Shown here piece by piece: positions 44,088 through 52,695 of a stretch of 64,000 nt of DNA. Position 1 is the first letter of the stretch. Every line of letters starts with the position of its first letter. The DNA comes from Bog-473 sp963788585 (GTDB lineage Bacteria > Actinomycetota > Acidimicrobiia > Acidimicrobiales > RAAP-2): positions 310,001 to 374,000 of the forward strand of contig CAWBHA010000004.1 of NCBI GenBank assembly GCA_963788585.1, given 5' to 3'. Under the pieces are notes generated by a model. That model was not told the DNA's origin. It ran no database searches and saw nothing but the letters and a program-made list of their open reading frames with translations. A program made the translations under genes and the position numbers.

Positions 44088-45379
44088 GCACCCACGACCT
44101 CTTCGAGGCGGGCGACCCGGCTGCCTTTGACCAGCACGGCGTCACCCGGGCCCAGGGTCCGCAGGACCTCGACCGCCTCGTCGACGTCGGTCACCTCGGC
44201 GGGACCGTAGAGCCGCGTCTCGTAGCCGACGACCTCGATCCCCAAGCCCTCGGCGAGCATCGCCATCCGGCGGTGCTCGGCCTCCGTCTCGTCGCCCAGC
44301 TCCGCCATGAGGCCGAGCAGGGCCAGCTTTCGTGCGCCGGGCAACGCCGCCAGCCCGCGCAGGGCCGCCTCGGTCGACGCCGGGTTGGCGTTGTAGCAGT
44401 CGACGACCAGAGTCGGGCCGCGCGGAACGTGACGGACCTCCATCCGGAGCGGCGAGCCGGCCACCGCGCCGAGCGCGGCCACGACGCCGTCGAGCGGCGC
44501 ACCGCACCACAGGGCGGCGGCGGTGGCGGCGAGGGCGTTCGGCACTTGTTGGACGCCGTGCAGCGCCAGGCGGACGTCCGCCTCGCCCCAGGGGGACCGC
44601 AGCCGGAATTGGGCGCGCAGGTCGCCGCCGAGCGTCACGTCGTCGGCCCGCACCTCGGCGCCGGCGTCCACCGCGTAGCCGAGGACCGGGCACGCGCTGA
44701 CCGCGCCCATCCGCCGGACGCGCGGATCGTCGAAGTTGAGGACGGCGACGCCCGACTCGGGCAGCGCTTCGACGAGCTCGCTCTTGGCCCGGGCCACCCC
44801 GTCGAGGTCCCCGAAGTACTCGACGTGCGCCATCGCGACGCTCGTCACGATGCCGACGTCGGGTCGCGCCACCGAGGCGAGGTGAGCGATGTGCCCGACG
44901 CCGCGTGCACCCATCTCGAGGACGACCCATTGTGCATCGTCGGGGGCGTTGAGCAGAGTCAGGGGCAGACCGAGCTCGTTGTTGAAGGAACGATCGCTTG
45001 CCGCCGTCGTGAACGCCGACGCCAGGCAGCCGGACAGGAGGTCTTTCGTCGTCGTCTTGCCGACGGAGCCCGTGATGCCGATGACGCCGCCGGCCATCCG
45101 GTCGCGGGCGAGTGCCCCCAGGTCCAAGAGCGCGCGGGCGGTGTCGTCGACCGTGACCGCCGTCACGCCGGCCGGCCCTTCCGACGTCAGATAGGCGCCC
45201 GCACCGGCCGCCAGGGCGTCGGGGATGAACGCGTGTCCGTCACGCGCCGCGACGATGGGGACGTAGAGCTGCCCGGGCTCGATGGTCCTGGAGTCGATGC
45301 TCGCGCCCGCGACCGTGACGTCGGGTCCGACCAGTTCCCCGCCGAGGTGGGCAGCGAGCTCAGATGTCGAGAAGCGCAC
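44057..45379 (-). CDS. murF: UDP-N-acetylmuramoyl-tripeptide:D-Ala-D-Ala ligase
   Basis: A 440-aa Mur ligase that adds D-Ala-D-Ala to the peptidoglycan precursor, using ATP. FSTSELAAHLGGELVGPDV and IDSRTIEPGQLYVPIVAARD form the UDP-sugar domain; the P-loop is GITGSVGKTTTKDLL; the Mur signature follows in SFNNELGLPLTLLNAPDDAQ and in DCYNANPAS. The GTG start follows GAGGGTGATGC. It is back-to-back with ddl, which makes its substrate, with only 35 bases between. Its last 31 bases overlap the LysM-BTAD gene. Confidence 0.95.
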   Translation of the reverse strand: MRFSTSELAAHLGGELVGPDVTVAGASIDSRTIEPGQLYVPIVAARDGHAFIPDALAAGAGAYLTSEGPAGVTAVTVDDTARALLDLGALARDRMAGGVIGITGSVGKTTTKDLLSGCLASAFTTAASDRSFNNELGLPLTLLNAPDDAQWVVLEMGARGVGHIAHLASVARPDVGIVTSVAMAHVEYFGDLDGVARAKSELVEALPESGVAVLNFDDPRVRRMGAVSACPVLGYAVDAGAEVRADDVTLGGDLRAQFRLRSPWGEADVRLALHGVQQVPNALAATAAALWCGAPLDGVVAALGAVAGSPLRMEVRHVPRGPTLVVDCYNANPASTEAALRGLAALPGARKLALLGLMAELGDETEAEHRRMAMLAEGLGIEVVGYETRLYGPAEVTDVDEAVEVLRTLGPGDAVLVKGSRVARLEEVVGAYESAAGSSR

Positions 45380-45414
45380 GCATCACCCTCGCGGCGATTG
45401 TATAGCCTCGGTCG

Positions 45415-46488
45415 ATGCCTGATCCGGGAGCGCTGACCGTCGTGTACGGCGGTCCTTCGGCCGAGCACGAGATCTCGTGCATCTCGGCGCGGCGCATCGT
45501 ACAGACCGCGTTGGACGGTGGTTGGACCGTCACTCCGGTGGGCCTCACCCACGACCGACAGTGGGTGGACGCACGGGCGGCGCTCGTCGACGTCGCGGCC
45601 GGCGACACGCTGGAGTCGCCCGACGATCTGCTCGAGCGGTTCCCCGGTGCGCGGCTCCCGAACCTTGACGCCGGTTTGCCGCGGGACGCGGTCGTCTTCC
45701 CCGTCCTGCACGGCCCGTTCGGCGAGGACGGCGTCATCCAGGGGCACCTCGAGGCGATCGGGGTCCCCTACGTCGGTGCCGGCGTCCTCTCGTCTGCGAT
45801 CTGCATGGACAAGGGCATCGCCAAGTCGGTGCTCCACGACCATGGCCTCCCCGTGGCGGCCTGGCGCCTGGTGAGCCGGGCGGCGTGGGGCAACGACGTC
45901 ATGGAGGAGTCGCTCGACGCTCTGGGCCTGCCCCAGTTCGTCAAGCCGGCCAACCTCGGATCGTCCATTGGTGTCACCAAGGTGGCGGACGCGGCCGGGC
46001 TCGGCGACGCCGTGGTCTCGGCCTTCGAGTTCGACGATCACGTGATCCTCGAGGAGTCCATCAGCGGGCGCGAGCTGGAGCTGTCGCTCATGGGGAACGA
46101 GGAGGTCCGGGTGTCCAGGGCGGGCGAGATCATCGCCAGCCGGGAGTTCTACGACTACGACGACAAGTACGTGCTCGGCGCTGCGGAGACGGTGGCGCCC
46201 ACCGACCTGAAGGACGCCCAACTGGCCCATGCGCAGCGTGTGGCCGTGGCGGCCTACGGGGCGTTGCGGGTGGAGGGGCTCGCCCGCGTCGACCTCTTCC
46301 TGGCCGACGACGACGAGATCGTGGTCAACGAGGTGAACACCATGCCTGGGTTCACCCCCATCTCCATGTTCCCGATGCTGTGGGAGGCGGAGGGCCTCGC
46401 CTTCACCGAGGTCGTCGAGGAGCTGATTGCCCTGGGCCGCGCCCGCCACGCCCGCCGGCGCGCCCTGCGCACCCACCGAGTGGCCTGA
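45415..46488 (+). CDS. ddl: D-alanine--D-alanine ligase
   Basis: A 357-aa ATP-grasp ligase joining two D-Ala for peptidoglycan. VVYGGPSAEHEISCISARR at the start, HGPFGEDGVIQGHLEAIGVP, PQFVKPANLGSSIGVTKV and the C-terminal metal site ending in EVNTMPGFTPISMFP are all present. The ATG lies 6 bases after TAGCCT and has no ribosome site, so the message is probably leaderless. Product feeds MurF encoded on the other strand. Confidence 0.96.
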   Translation: MPDPGALTVVYGGPSAEHEISCISARRIVQTALDGGWTVTPVGLTHDRQWVDARAALVDVAAGDTLESPDDLLERFPGARLPNLDAGLPRDAVVFPVLHGPFGEDGVIQGHLEAIGVPYVGAGVLSSAICMDKGIAKSVLHDHGLPVAAWRLVSRAAWGNDVMEESLDALGLPQFVKPANLGSSIGVTKVADAAGLGDAVVSAFEFDDHVILEESISGRELELSLMGNEEVRVSRAGEIIASREFYDYDDKYVLGAAETVAPTDLKDAQLAHAQRVAVAAYGALRVEGLARVDLFLADDDEIVVNEVNTMPGFTPISMFPMLWEAEGLAFTEVVEELIALGRARHARRRALRTHRVA

Positions 46489-46514
46489 TGGCCTGAGGAT
46501 CAGCCACCGTGGCG

Positions 46515-46536
46515 CCGGCGCCGCAGGCGGCGCCGG
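46515..46536 (+). terminator. GC-rich hairpin after ddl
   Basis: CCGGCGCCGC and GCGGCGCCGG form a perfect 10-bp stem with a 2-base centre, 26 bases after the ddl stop. No U-tract, so termination is inferred. Confidence 0.5.
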
Positions 46537-46627
46537 CCCCGGTCGGTCACGATAGGCCCAGGTCCGGCCTGCCCGGTGCCGCCATACGAGATGCGCGCAC
46601 CCCAGCTGTACCTTGCGGAGTGTGGTC

Positions 46628-48289
46628 ATGACGTTCGAGGGCTTCGAGAGCGACACCTGGGAGGAGCTCCCGGGCGCCAGCCGGCTCACCATGGCCCAGC
46701 GCGAGGCCATCGAGTCGGATCACCCTCTGCTCTGCGTCATCGCCGGCGCCGGCGCCGGCAAGACCCGCGTCCTCACGCTGCGCGTCGCCCGCCGCGTCCG
46801 CGACGGCTCCATCGAGTCCGATCGCACCCTCGTCACCACCTTCAGCCGCAAGGCGGCCGACGAGCTGCGCACCCGCCTGCGGTCCCTCGGCGTCTCGGGG
46901 GTCAAGGCCGGCACGTTCCACCGCACCGCACTCGGCCTCCTGCGTGAGCACCGTGAGCTGCGCGGCCGTCCCGCCCCGCAGCTGCTGCCCGACCGCCGTC
47001 GCCTTCTCGCCGACGTGTCCACCGGCGACTCCCGCCGCACCCGGGCGCTCGACAGCGAGATCGGCTGGGCCAAGGCGCGCCTGGTGCCACCCGACCGCTA
47101 CGAGACCGAGGCCCGCCGCCACCGTCGCCGGCCCGGGATCGGCGCCGGCCAGGTCGCGGACGCGTACGCGCGCTACGAGGCCGAGCGGGCCCGCCGGCGC
47201 CTGCTCGACTTCGACGACCTCATCGTCGCTTGTGCCGATGCGCTCGCCGGCGACAGCGAGTTCGCGGCTTCGATCCGCTGGCGCACGCGCCACCTCTTCG
47301 TCGACGAGATGCAGGACGTCAACCCGGCCCAGTTCCGCCTCCTCACCGCCATGCTGGCCGACGAACCCGACCTCTTCGTGGTCGGCGACCCCAACCAGTC
47401 CGTCTACGGCTTCAACGGCGCCGATCCCACCCTGCTCGACCGCCTGCCGGAGCTCCTGCGCGGCACCGCGGTCCTCCGATTGGATGAGAACCACCGTTGT
47501 ACCCCCCAGATCGTCGCGGTGGCCACCGCGGTTCTGCGCGACGGTGGCGCGTTCGGCGCGGGGAGCGATGTCCTGCCGCCGCGCACCACGCGGATCGACG
47601 GGCCAGTGCCTGCGGTGGTGTCCCACGGCAGTGACGAAGACGAAGCGGCTTGGGTGGCCGCTCGAGCCAAGATGTCGCGTACCCCTGGCCGTCGCTGGTC
47701 GAGCATCGCGGTGCTCACCCGCACCAACGCCCAGCTGGCCAAGGTGCAGGCCGCCATGGATGCGGCCCGGGTCCCCAGCATGATCGCCGGCGCGGACCTC
47801 GGCCCCGCGTCGGACCTGCGTGCCGAGGGCGCCCGCCGCCGCCACGGGGAGCACGACGATGACGACCCCGTCTCGGCCGAGGACCCGGTCGCCCGCGACC
47901 ACGTCGTCCTGACGACCTTCCACCGCGCCAAGGGACTGCAGTGGCCGACCGTCTTTGTCCTGGGGCTCGGGGCCGGCCTCATGCCGATCGCGTCGGCCCA
48001 GACGCCGGCGGCCATCGATGAGGAACGCCGACTGCTCTACGTGGCGCTGACCCGCTCCGAGGAGGAGCTCTGGTGCAGCTGGTTCGACGACCCCGACCGC
48101 CAACGCCATCACCAAGAGACCGGTGAGCCCAGCCCGTGGTTGGCGCCGATCGAGCAGGCCATCGTGGAACTCCAGAAGGAGGCGGCGCCGACGGCGGCCG
48201 CCGAGGTCTCGGTGCGCGTCGCGGAGTTGCGCCGGCGCCTCGCCGACCGCGCGCCAGACGGCCCGGAGGACCCCGACGCCGCGGAGTAG
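46628..48289 (+). CDS. UvrD/Rep-like DNA helicase, compact
   Basis: A 553-aa superfamily-1 helicase. Walker A AGAGAGKTR, motif Ia TFSRKAADELRTRLR, motif II VDEMQDVNPAQ (Met for the usual Phe), motif III VVGDPNQSVYGFNGAD, motif IV/V TTFHRAKGLQWPTVFVLGLG and motif VI LLYVALTRSEEELW are seen. It is shorter than UvrD or PcrA (about 720 aa), with reduced insertion domains. Unwinds DNA with ATP; repair role likely. The ATG at 46628 is preferred over a TTG 15 bases upstream because of a GGAGTG site. Confidence 0.88.
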   Translation: MTFEGFESDTWEELPGASRLTMAQREAIESDHPLLCVIAGAGAGKTRVLTLRVARRVRDGSIESDRTLVTTFSRKAADELRTRLRSLGVSGVKAGTFHRTALGLLREHRELRGRPAPQLLPDRRRLLADVSTGDSRRTRALDSEIGWAKARLVPPDRYETEARRHRRRPGIGAGQVADAYARYEAERARRRLLDFDDLIVACADALAGDSEFAASIRWRTRHLFVDEMQDVNPAQFRLLTAMLADEPDLFVVGDPNQSVYGFNGADPTLLDRLPELLRGTAVLRLDENHRCTPQIVAVATAVLRDGGAFGAGSDVLPPRTTRIDGPVPAVVSHGSDEDEAAWVAARAKMSRTPGRRWSSIAVLTRTNAQLAKVQAAMDAARVPSMIAGADLGPASDLRAEGARRRHGEHDDDDPVSAEDPVARDHVVLTTFHRAKGLQWPTVFVLGLGAGLMPIASAQTPAAIDEERRLLYVALTRSEEELWCSWFDDPDRQRHHQETGEPSPWLAPIEQAIVELQKEAAPTAAAEVSVRVAELRRRLADRAPDGPEDPDAAE

Positions 48290-48331
48290 GGGCCGGTAAG
48301 GTCGGACTGGTCCGTTCGAACCGAGGTGGGG

Positions 48332-49765
48332 GTGCCACGTCGCATGTCGGAACTCCTGGAGCAGCTGCGCAAGGCCGTCGGCGACGGCAACGTCGTCACC
48401 GGCGACGCGGTCCACGCCGACTACACCCACGACGAGGCGCTCACCAGCATCCCGGCACTACCCCTCGCCCTCGTCCTTCCCGGTTCGACCGGCGAGGTCT
48501 CCGAGGTCCTGACGGCGGCCAACGAGCACGGCGTCCCCGTCGTCGCCCGGGGCAGCGGGACCGGGCTCTCGGGCGCGGCGGTCCCGGTCCCCGGCGGCAT
48601 CCTCATGGCGTTCGACCGCATGAAGCGGATACGCGAGATCGACACCGAGAACCAGGTCGCGGTCGTCGAGCCTGGCGTCACGCTCGAGCAGCTCAACGGC
48701 GAGCTGGCGCCGCTCGGGCTCATCTACCCGGTCTCCCCCGGCGAGCAGAGCGGGTCGCTCGGGGGCAACGTCGCCACAAACGCGGGCGGGATGCGTGCCG
48801 TCCGCTACGGCGTGACCCGCCACCACGTCCTGGGCCTCGAAGTCGTTCTGGCCGATGGCACCGTGCTGCGCACCGGCGGCAAGTTCGTGAAGTGCTCGAG
48901 CGGGTACGACCTGACCCAGCTGCTCATCGGCTCCGAGGGCACACTCGCCATCACGACCGAGGTGACCGTGAAGCTCGAGCCGCGCTTCTTCGAGTCGTCG
49001 ACGGTTCTCGCCCCCTTCGCGACTCTGGCCGAAGTGGCCAAGGCCGTGCCGCATATCGTCCACAGCGGGATCGACCCCTCCATCCTCGAGTATGTCGACG
49101 TCATTGTGATGGCCGGGATCACCCAGGCGGCCGGGCTCGACCTCGGGGTGCCCGAGGAGGTCAAGGCGCGCACCATGGCGTACCTCGTCGTTCTCTTGGA
49201 GGGTATGCAGGCCGACCGGGTAGAAGAGGACGTCGAGCACCTCGGCACGCTGCTGGAAGGACTCGGCGCCCTCGACGTCTACGTCCTGCCCGAGACCTCC
49301 GGCCCCCAGCTGATCGCCGCCCGTGAACGCGCCTTCTTCGTCGGGAAGGCGGCCGGTTGCGACGACCTCATCGACGCCGTCATCCCGCGTGCCTCCATCC
49401 CCGACTACCTCGCGAAGGTCGCCGTCTTGGCCGAGGAGCACGGCGCGCTGGTGAGCGGCTGCGGGCACATCGGGGACGGCAACGTCCACATCACGGTCTT
49501 CCAACGCGACGACGAACGCCGGCACGCGCTCATGGAGGCGAGCTTCGAGCTAGCGCTGGCCTCCGGGGGAGCCATCTCGGGCGAGCACGGGATCGGGACG
49601 GCAAAGCTGTCGTACTTCCTCGAGATGCAGGACGCCGTCTCGCTGCGGCTCATGCGCTCGATCAAGGGCGTGTTCGATCCGAAGGGGATCCTCGGGCCCG
49701 ACCGGCTGCTCGGCCTCGGGTTGACCGAGGCGGATCCCGGTGCAGACCCGGGGAGCCCGGCATGA
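48332..49765 (+). CDS. FAD-linked oxidase (GlcD/lactate dehydrogenase-like)
   Basis: A 477-aa flavoprotein of the FAD_binding_4/FAD-oxidase_C family. The FAD-binding loop is VVARGSGTGLSGAAVPVPGG near residue 75; VATNAGGMRAVRYGVTR and the C-terminal HIGDGNVHI and GEHGIGTAK motifs mark the GlcD/D-LDH group. It oxidises a 2-hydroxy acid. The GTG at 48332 has GAGG five bases upstream; an ATG at 48344 is the alternative. TAAGGT at 48297-48302 may be the -10. The stop overlaps the next start (ATGA). Confidence 0.9.
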   Translation: MPRRMSELLEQLRKAVGDGNVVTGDAVHADYTHDEALTSIPALPLALVLPGSTGEVSEVLTAANEHGVPVVARGSGTGLSGAAVPVPGGILMAFDRMKRIREIDTENQVAVVEPGVTLEQLNGELAPLGLIYPVSPGEQSGSLGGNVATNAGGMRAVRYGVTRHHVLGLEVVLADGTVLRTGGKFVKCSSGYDLTQLLIGSEGTLAITTEVTVKLEPRFFESSTVLAPFATLAEVAKAVPHIVHSGIDPSILEYVDVIVMAGITQAAGLDLGVPEEVKARTMAYLVVLLEGMQADRVEEDVEHLGTLLEGLGALDVYVLPETSGPQLIAARERAFFVGKAAGCDDLIDAVIPRASIPDYLAKVAVLAEEHGALVSGCGHIGDGNVHITVFQRDDERRHALMEASFELALASGGAISGEHGIGTAKLSYFLEMQDAVSLRLMRSIKGVFDPKGILGPDRLLGLGLTEADPGADPGSPA

Positions 49766-51309
49766 ACGGTGCCCGCTCGCTCATCTCGACCCTGGTCGAC
49801 GCCGGGGTCGACGTCTGCTTCGCCAACCCGGGGACGTCCGAGATGCATTTCGTCGCCGCGTTGGACGACGTACCGTCGATGCGGGGGGTTCTCTGCCTCT
49901 TCGAGGGCGTGGTCACGGGCGCGGCGGACGGTTACGGGCGCGTGGCCGGCCGGCCGGCGGCGACGCTGCTCCACCTCGGGCCCGGGCTGGGCAACGGGTT
50001 GGCCAACCTCCACAACGCGCGGCGGGCCCGCACGCCCATCGTCAACATCGTGGGCGATCACGCGACGTACCACGCGCGCTACGACGCGCCCCTCCAGTCG
50101 GAGATCGCATCTATCGCGGGCCCTGTGTCGGGCTGGTACCGCTCGACGGCGCGCGCCGACGACGTCGCCAACGACGCAGTCGACGCGGTGGCCGCGGCGC
50201 TCGGCCCACCGGGCTGCGTCGCGACGCTCGTCCTGCCGGCCGACGCCTCCTGGTCCGAATCGGGCACGGGCCCCTGCCCACCCCGCCCTCGCGGTTGGGC
50301 CTCGGTGGTGCCCGGCGACACGGTCGACGAGGTGGCCAAGGCCCTGCGTTCGGGTGAGCGCGCGGCCTTGCTGTTGGGCGGCAGCGCCCTGCGGCTGGCC
50401 GCGTTGCACGCGGCCAGCCGGGCCGCCAACGCCACCGGCGCCGCCCTGCTCGGCGAGACGTTTCCGGCCAACCTGGAACGGGGGGCGGGCGTCCCGGCCG
50501 TGGACAGGCTGGCCTATCTGGCGGAGATGGCCCAGGCCCAGCTCGACGGCGTCCGCCACCTCGTCCTGGTGGAGGCCGCTTCGCCCGTGTCCTTCTTCGC
50601 CTACCCCGGCAAGGCGAGCGACCTGGTGCCGCCAGGCTGCACGGTGCACATCCTCGCCCGGCCGGGCGAGGATGTGGCCGGAGCTCTCGAGGCACTCGCT
50701 GAAGCCGTCGGCGCACCGAGGGACGCCGCTGCGCTGGCCGCGGCGGTGCGGCCCGAGCGTCCTGCGGGGGTCATTTCGACGCAATCCTTGGCAGCTGCAG
50801 TCGGCGCCGTGTTGCCCGAGGGGGCGGTTGTGGTCGACGAGGGCAACACGTCGGGGCTCTTCGTCGCCGGGGCGACCGCTGGGGCCCCGCGTCACGACTG
50901 GTTGACGCTCACGGGAGGCGCCATCGGAATCGGTCTGCCCATGGCGACCGGTGCCGCGGTGGCCGCGCCCGAACGCCCGGTCCTGTGCCTCGAGGCCGAT
51001 GGGAGCGCGATGTACACGCTCCAGGCCCTGTGGACCCAGTCCCGGGAGGGGCTCAACGTGACGACCGTCCTTCTCGCCAATCGGAGCTACGCGATCTTGA
51101 ACATGGAGCTCCACCGGGTGGGTGTCGACGCCGGCGGACCCCGGGCTCAGCGCCTCCTCGACCTCACGGATCCGGAACTGGACTTCTGTGCCCTCGCCCG
51201 CGGCATGGGCGTACCGGCGCGACGCGTCGAGACCGCCGAAGACCTCACGACGGCGTTGGTGGCCGGCTTCGCCGAGCCGGGGCCGTCGCTCGTCGAGGTG
51301 GTGCTGTAG
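49762..51309 (+). CDS. Thiamine-diphosphate-dependent decarboxylase/synthase
   Basis: A 515-aa ThDP enzyme resembling benzoylformate decarboxylase and acetolactate synthase. The catalytic Glu is in LCLFEGVVTGAADGYGR near residue 48. The cofactor motif begins ADGSAMYTLQALWTQSREGL near residue 412 and continues to the Asn of LANRSYAI. The middle domain lacks a clear FAD site. It probably decarboxylates a 2-oxo acid. Coupling to the 2-hydroxy-acid oxidase suggests a two-step route: hydroxy acid to oxo acid to aldehyde. Confidence 0.88.
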   Translation: MNGARSLISTLVDAGVDVCFANPGTSEMHFVAALDDVPSMRGVLCLFEGVVTGAADGYGRVAGRPAATLLHLGPGLGNGLANLHNARRARTPIVNIVGDHATYHARYDAPLQSEIASIAGPVSGWYRSTARADDVANDAVDAVAAALGPPGCVATLVLPADASWSESGTGPCPPRPRGWASVVPGDTVDEVAKALRSGERAALLLGGSALRLAALHAASRAANATGAALLGETFPANLERGAGVPAVDRLAYLAEMAQAQLDGVRHLVLVEAASPVSFFAYPGKASDLVPPGCTVHILARPGEDVAGALEALAEAVGAPRDAAALAAAVRPERPAGVISTQSLAAAVGAVLPEGAVVVDEGNTSGLFVAGATAGAPRHDWLTLTGGAIGIGLPMATGAAVAAPERPVLCLEADGSAMYTLQALWTQSREGLNVTTVLLANRSYAILNMELHRVGVDAGGPRAQRLLDLTDPELDFCALARGMGVPARRVETAEDLTTALVAGFAEPGPSLVEVVL

Positions 51310-51419
51310 GCACCCTCGCGGGTTGCTCGAACTGCGTTTGATCAACGCATGCACAACGAGCGCAATGCGACCACAACAAAGTTATGGCCGCGACGCGAAT
51401 AGTGCCTTACGGATCTATA

Positions 51420-51481
51420 GGCCGGAAAACGGCCCTGTCACCATGCCTCTTGGAACACCGGTGGTCTCGAAAAAGACCACC
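51420..51481 (+). promoter_or_regulatory. Two hairpins upstream of a small gene
   Basis: GGCCG-GAAAA-CGGCC (51420-51434) and GGTGGTCT-CGAAAA-AGACCACC (51460-51481) are perfect stems with A-rich loops. The first could terminate the ThDP-enzyme message; the second lies in the leader of the gene at 51511. I do not recognise a known riboswitch. Confidence 0.5.
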
Positions 51482-51510
51482 TTGGGGGACGGAAAACCGA
51501 GGAGGGGCAC

Positions 51511-51837
51511 ATGCACACGGAGATGGACAACCCACTCTCCGAGTCTCGCTCGATCGAGGCGGCTCTCGATCGGCTACGCCATGACCTCTTCGGCACCCCG
51601 GCAGACGACTTCGTCGAGGAAGAGCCAGCTGATGCCATCGACTACGCCTCGCTCGAGTTCGAAGTCGAGCGGATGCGCAAGCGTCTCGCCATCTGGGAGA
51701 TCTTCATGGACTACATGCGGGATGGCGCCCGTAGCTGGCCCGAGGTGCAGCGCTCCCTGACGAAGGAGGACTTCGACAAGATCGTTTCGATCTGCGACGG
51801 CGTCCCGTTGCGCGACCTCCTCTTGGACCTTCGGTAG
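51511..51837 (+). CDS. Small acidic protein of unknown function
   Basis: A 108-aa helical protein: IEAALDRLRHDLFGTPADDF and YASLEFEVERMRKRLAIWEI, with EEEPADAID between. A coiled-coil is plausible at residues 48-65. The ATG has a strong GGAGGGG site, which supports translation. No family recognised. Three hairpin repeats follow directly downstream. Confidence 0.65.
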   Translation: MHTEMDNPLSESRSIEAALDRLRHDLFGTPADDFVEEEPADAIDYASLEFEVERMRKRLAIWEIFMDYMRDGARSWPEVQRSLTKEDFDKIVSICDGVPLRDLLLDLR

Positions 51838-51880
51838 GCGGCTGGGCGAAAGGACGGATCGGCACAACCCTTTTCCGAGA

Positions 51881-51929
51881 CGCTTGACCGAGCGGCACTG
51901 GCACTGCCGCTCTTGGCGACGGCCAAGCG
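51881..51929. repeat. Structured repeat, copy 1
   Basis: A 49-base unit, identical to copy 2, that folds as nested stems. Outer arms are CGCTTGACC and GGCCAAGCG (one mismatch); inner arms GAGCGGCA and TGCCGCTC pair perfectly around CTGGCAC. Confidence 0.9.
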
Positions 51930-51960
51930 TCTTCGATTCAGACCCAAGATCAATCGACGG

Positions 51961-52009
51961 CGCTTGACCGAGCGGCACTGGCACTGCCGCTCTTGGCGAC
52001 GGCCAAGCG
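51961..52009. repeat. Structured repeat, copy 2
   Basis: Identical to copy 1 over 49 bases, starting exactly 80 bases later. The 31 bases between them are unique, apart from a shared G-A-C-G preface. Confidence 0.9.
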
Positions 52010-52036
52010 CTCATGTGCAGCATCCAGGTCGGGGGT

Positions 52037-52083
52037 GGCTTGACCGGGCAGTGGCGGAACTGCTCATGGCGGACGGTCAAGCC
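52037..52083. repeat. Structured repeat, diverged copy 3
   Basis: Starts 76 bases after copy 2. Outer arms GGCTTGACC and GGTCAAGCC pair perfectly, so both arms changed together relative to copies 1 and 2. The inner arms are different (GCAGT/ACTGC). The TGGCG-ACGG stretch before the right arm is kept. Confidence 0.75.
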
Positions 52084-52165
52084 CCTCGACCACTTTGATG
52101 GGAAGGAAAAGGAGTCAAAACCAGGTGGCAGGCGCAACACACATATCTGGCGGCAGGCGGCCGCT

Positions 52166-52384
52166 ATGAGCCTCGAAGGGGCACCCGCCCTTCTCGTCCA
52201 CTCGGCGACCCTGCTGATGGTCGCGTTCGTCGTGGCCTCGGTCTGTGTCGCTGTCGCCGGAGTAGCCGGAGCGGCAGCCCGACGCCGTCGTCTGCGCCCG
52301 ATTCGTGCCGTCGTTGCCGCTGACCAGCGCCGCGGGCGATCTGCTGGTCCTACCGCCTCGCCCGTTCAGCGGATCGGAGGCTGA
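52166..52384 (+). CDS. Possible small membrane protein
   Basis: A 72-codon ORF with one membrane helix (LLMVAFVVASVCVAVAGVAG) followed by a strongly basic tail (AARRRRLRPIRAVVAADQRR). It lies just after the hairpin repeats and ends 7 bases before the next ORF. No ribosome site of note. Plausible as a small membrane protein. Confidence 0.4.
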   Translation: MSLEGAPALLVHSATLLMVAFVVASVCVAVAGVAGAAARRRRLRPIRAVVAADQRRGRSAGPTASPVQRIGG

Positions 52385-52391
52385 AGCGACG

Positions 52392-52661
52392 ATGGCTGCC
52401 CACGCTCGTTGCTCCGAGCACTGGCTCGAATTGCTCGAAGGTGCCCACGGGTGGGTCCACGTCCGGCACGGCCACGATGTATTCGACCTCCAGTCGCTCT
52501 CGGAGACCGAGCTGCTCCGCTCCTGGGTATCGGGTGACTGGGTCGAGCCCACCGCCGACTGGGAATGTCACGGAACCGGACAACGGCGTCCGCGGCGACC
52601 ACTCCATCGCCGCCAGCTGCGCGGCGCGTGCGACCGCCACGGATTCCGCCGGCTCTTCTAA
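52392..52661 (+). CDS. Possible small soluble protein
   Basis: An 89-codon ORF. The first 55 residues look protein-like (HARCSEHWLELLEGAHGWVH and FDLQSLSETELLRSWVSGDW); the last 35 are Arg-rich and doubtful, which could mean a frameshift or a shorter gene. GGAGG lies 15-20 bases before the ATG. No family recognised. Confidence 0.4.
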   Translation: MAAHARCSEHWLELLEGAHGWVHVRHGHDVFDLQSLSETELLRSWVSGDWVEPTADWECHGTGQRRPRRPLHRRQLRGACDRHGFRRLF

Positions 52662-52695
52662 ATCGTTCAGGCGGGTCGTCGGCCTGCCCGATGAT

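Noticed and set aside
51881..52083. CRISPR array
   Set aside because: Only three units, the repeats are long nested hairpins, the third is diverged, and no cas gene is near.
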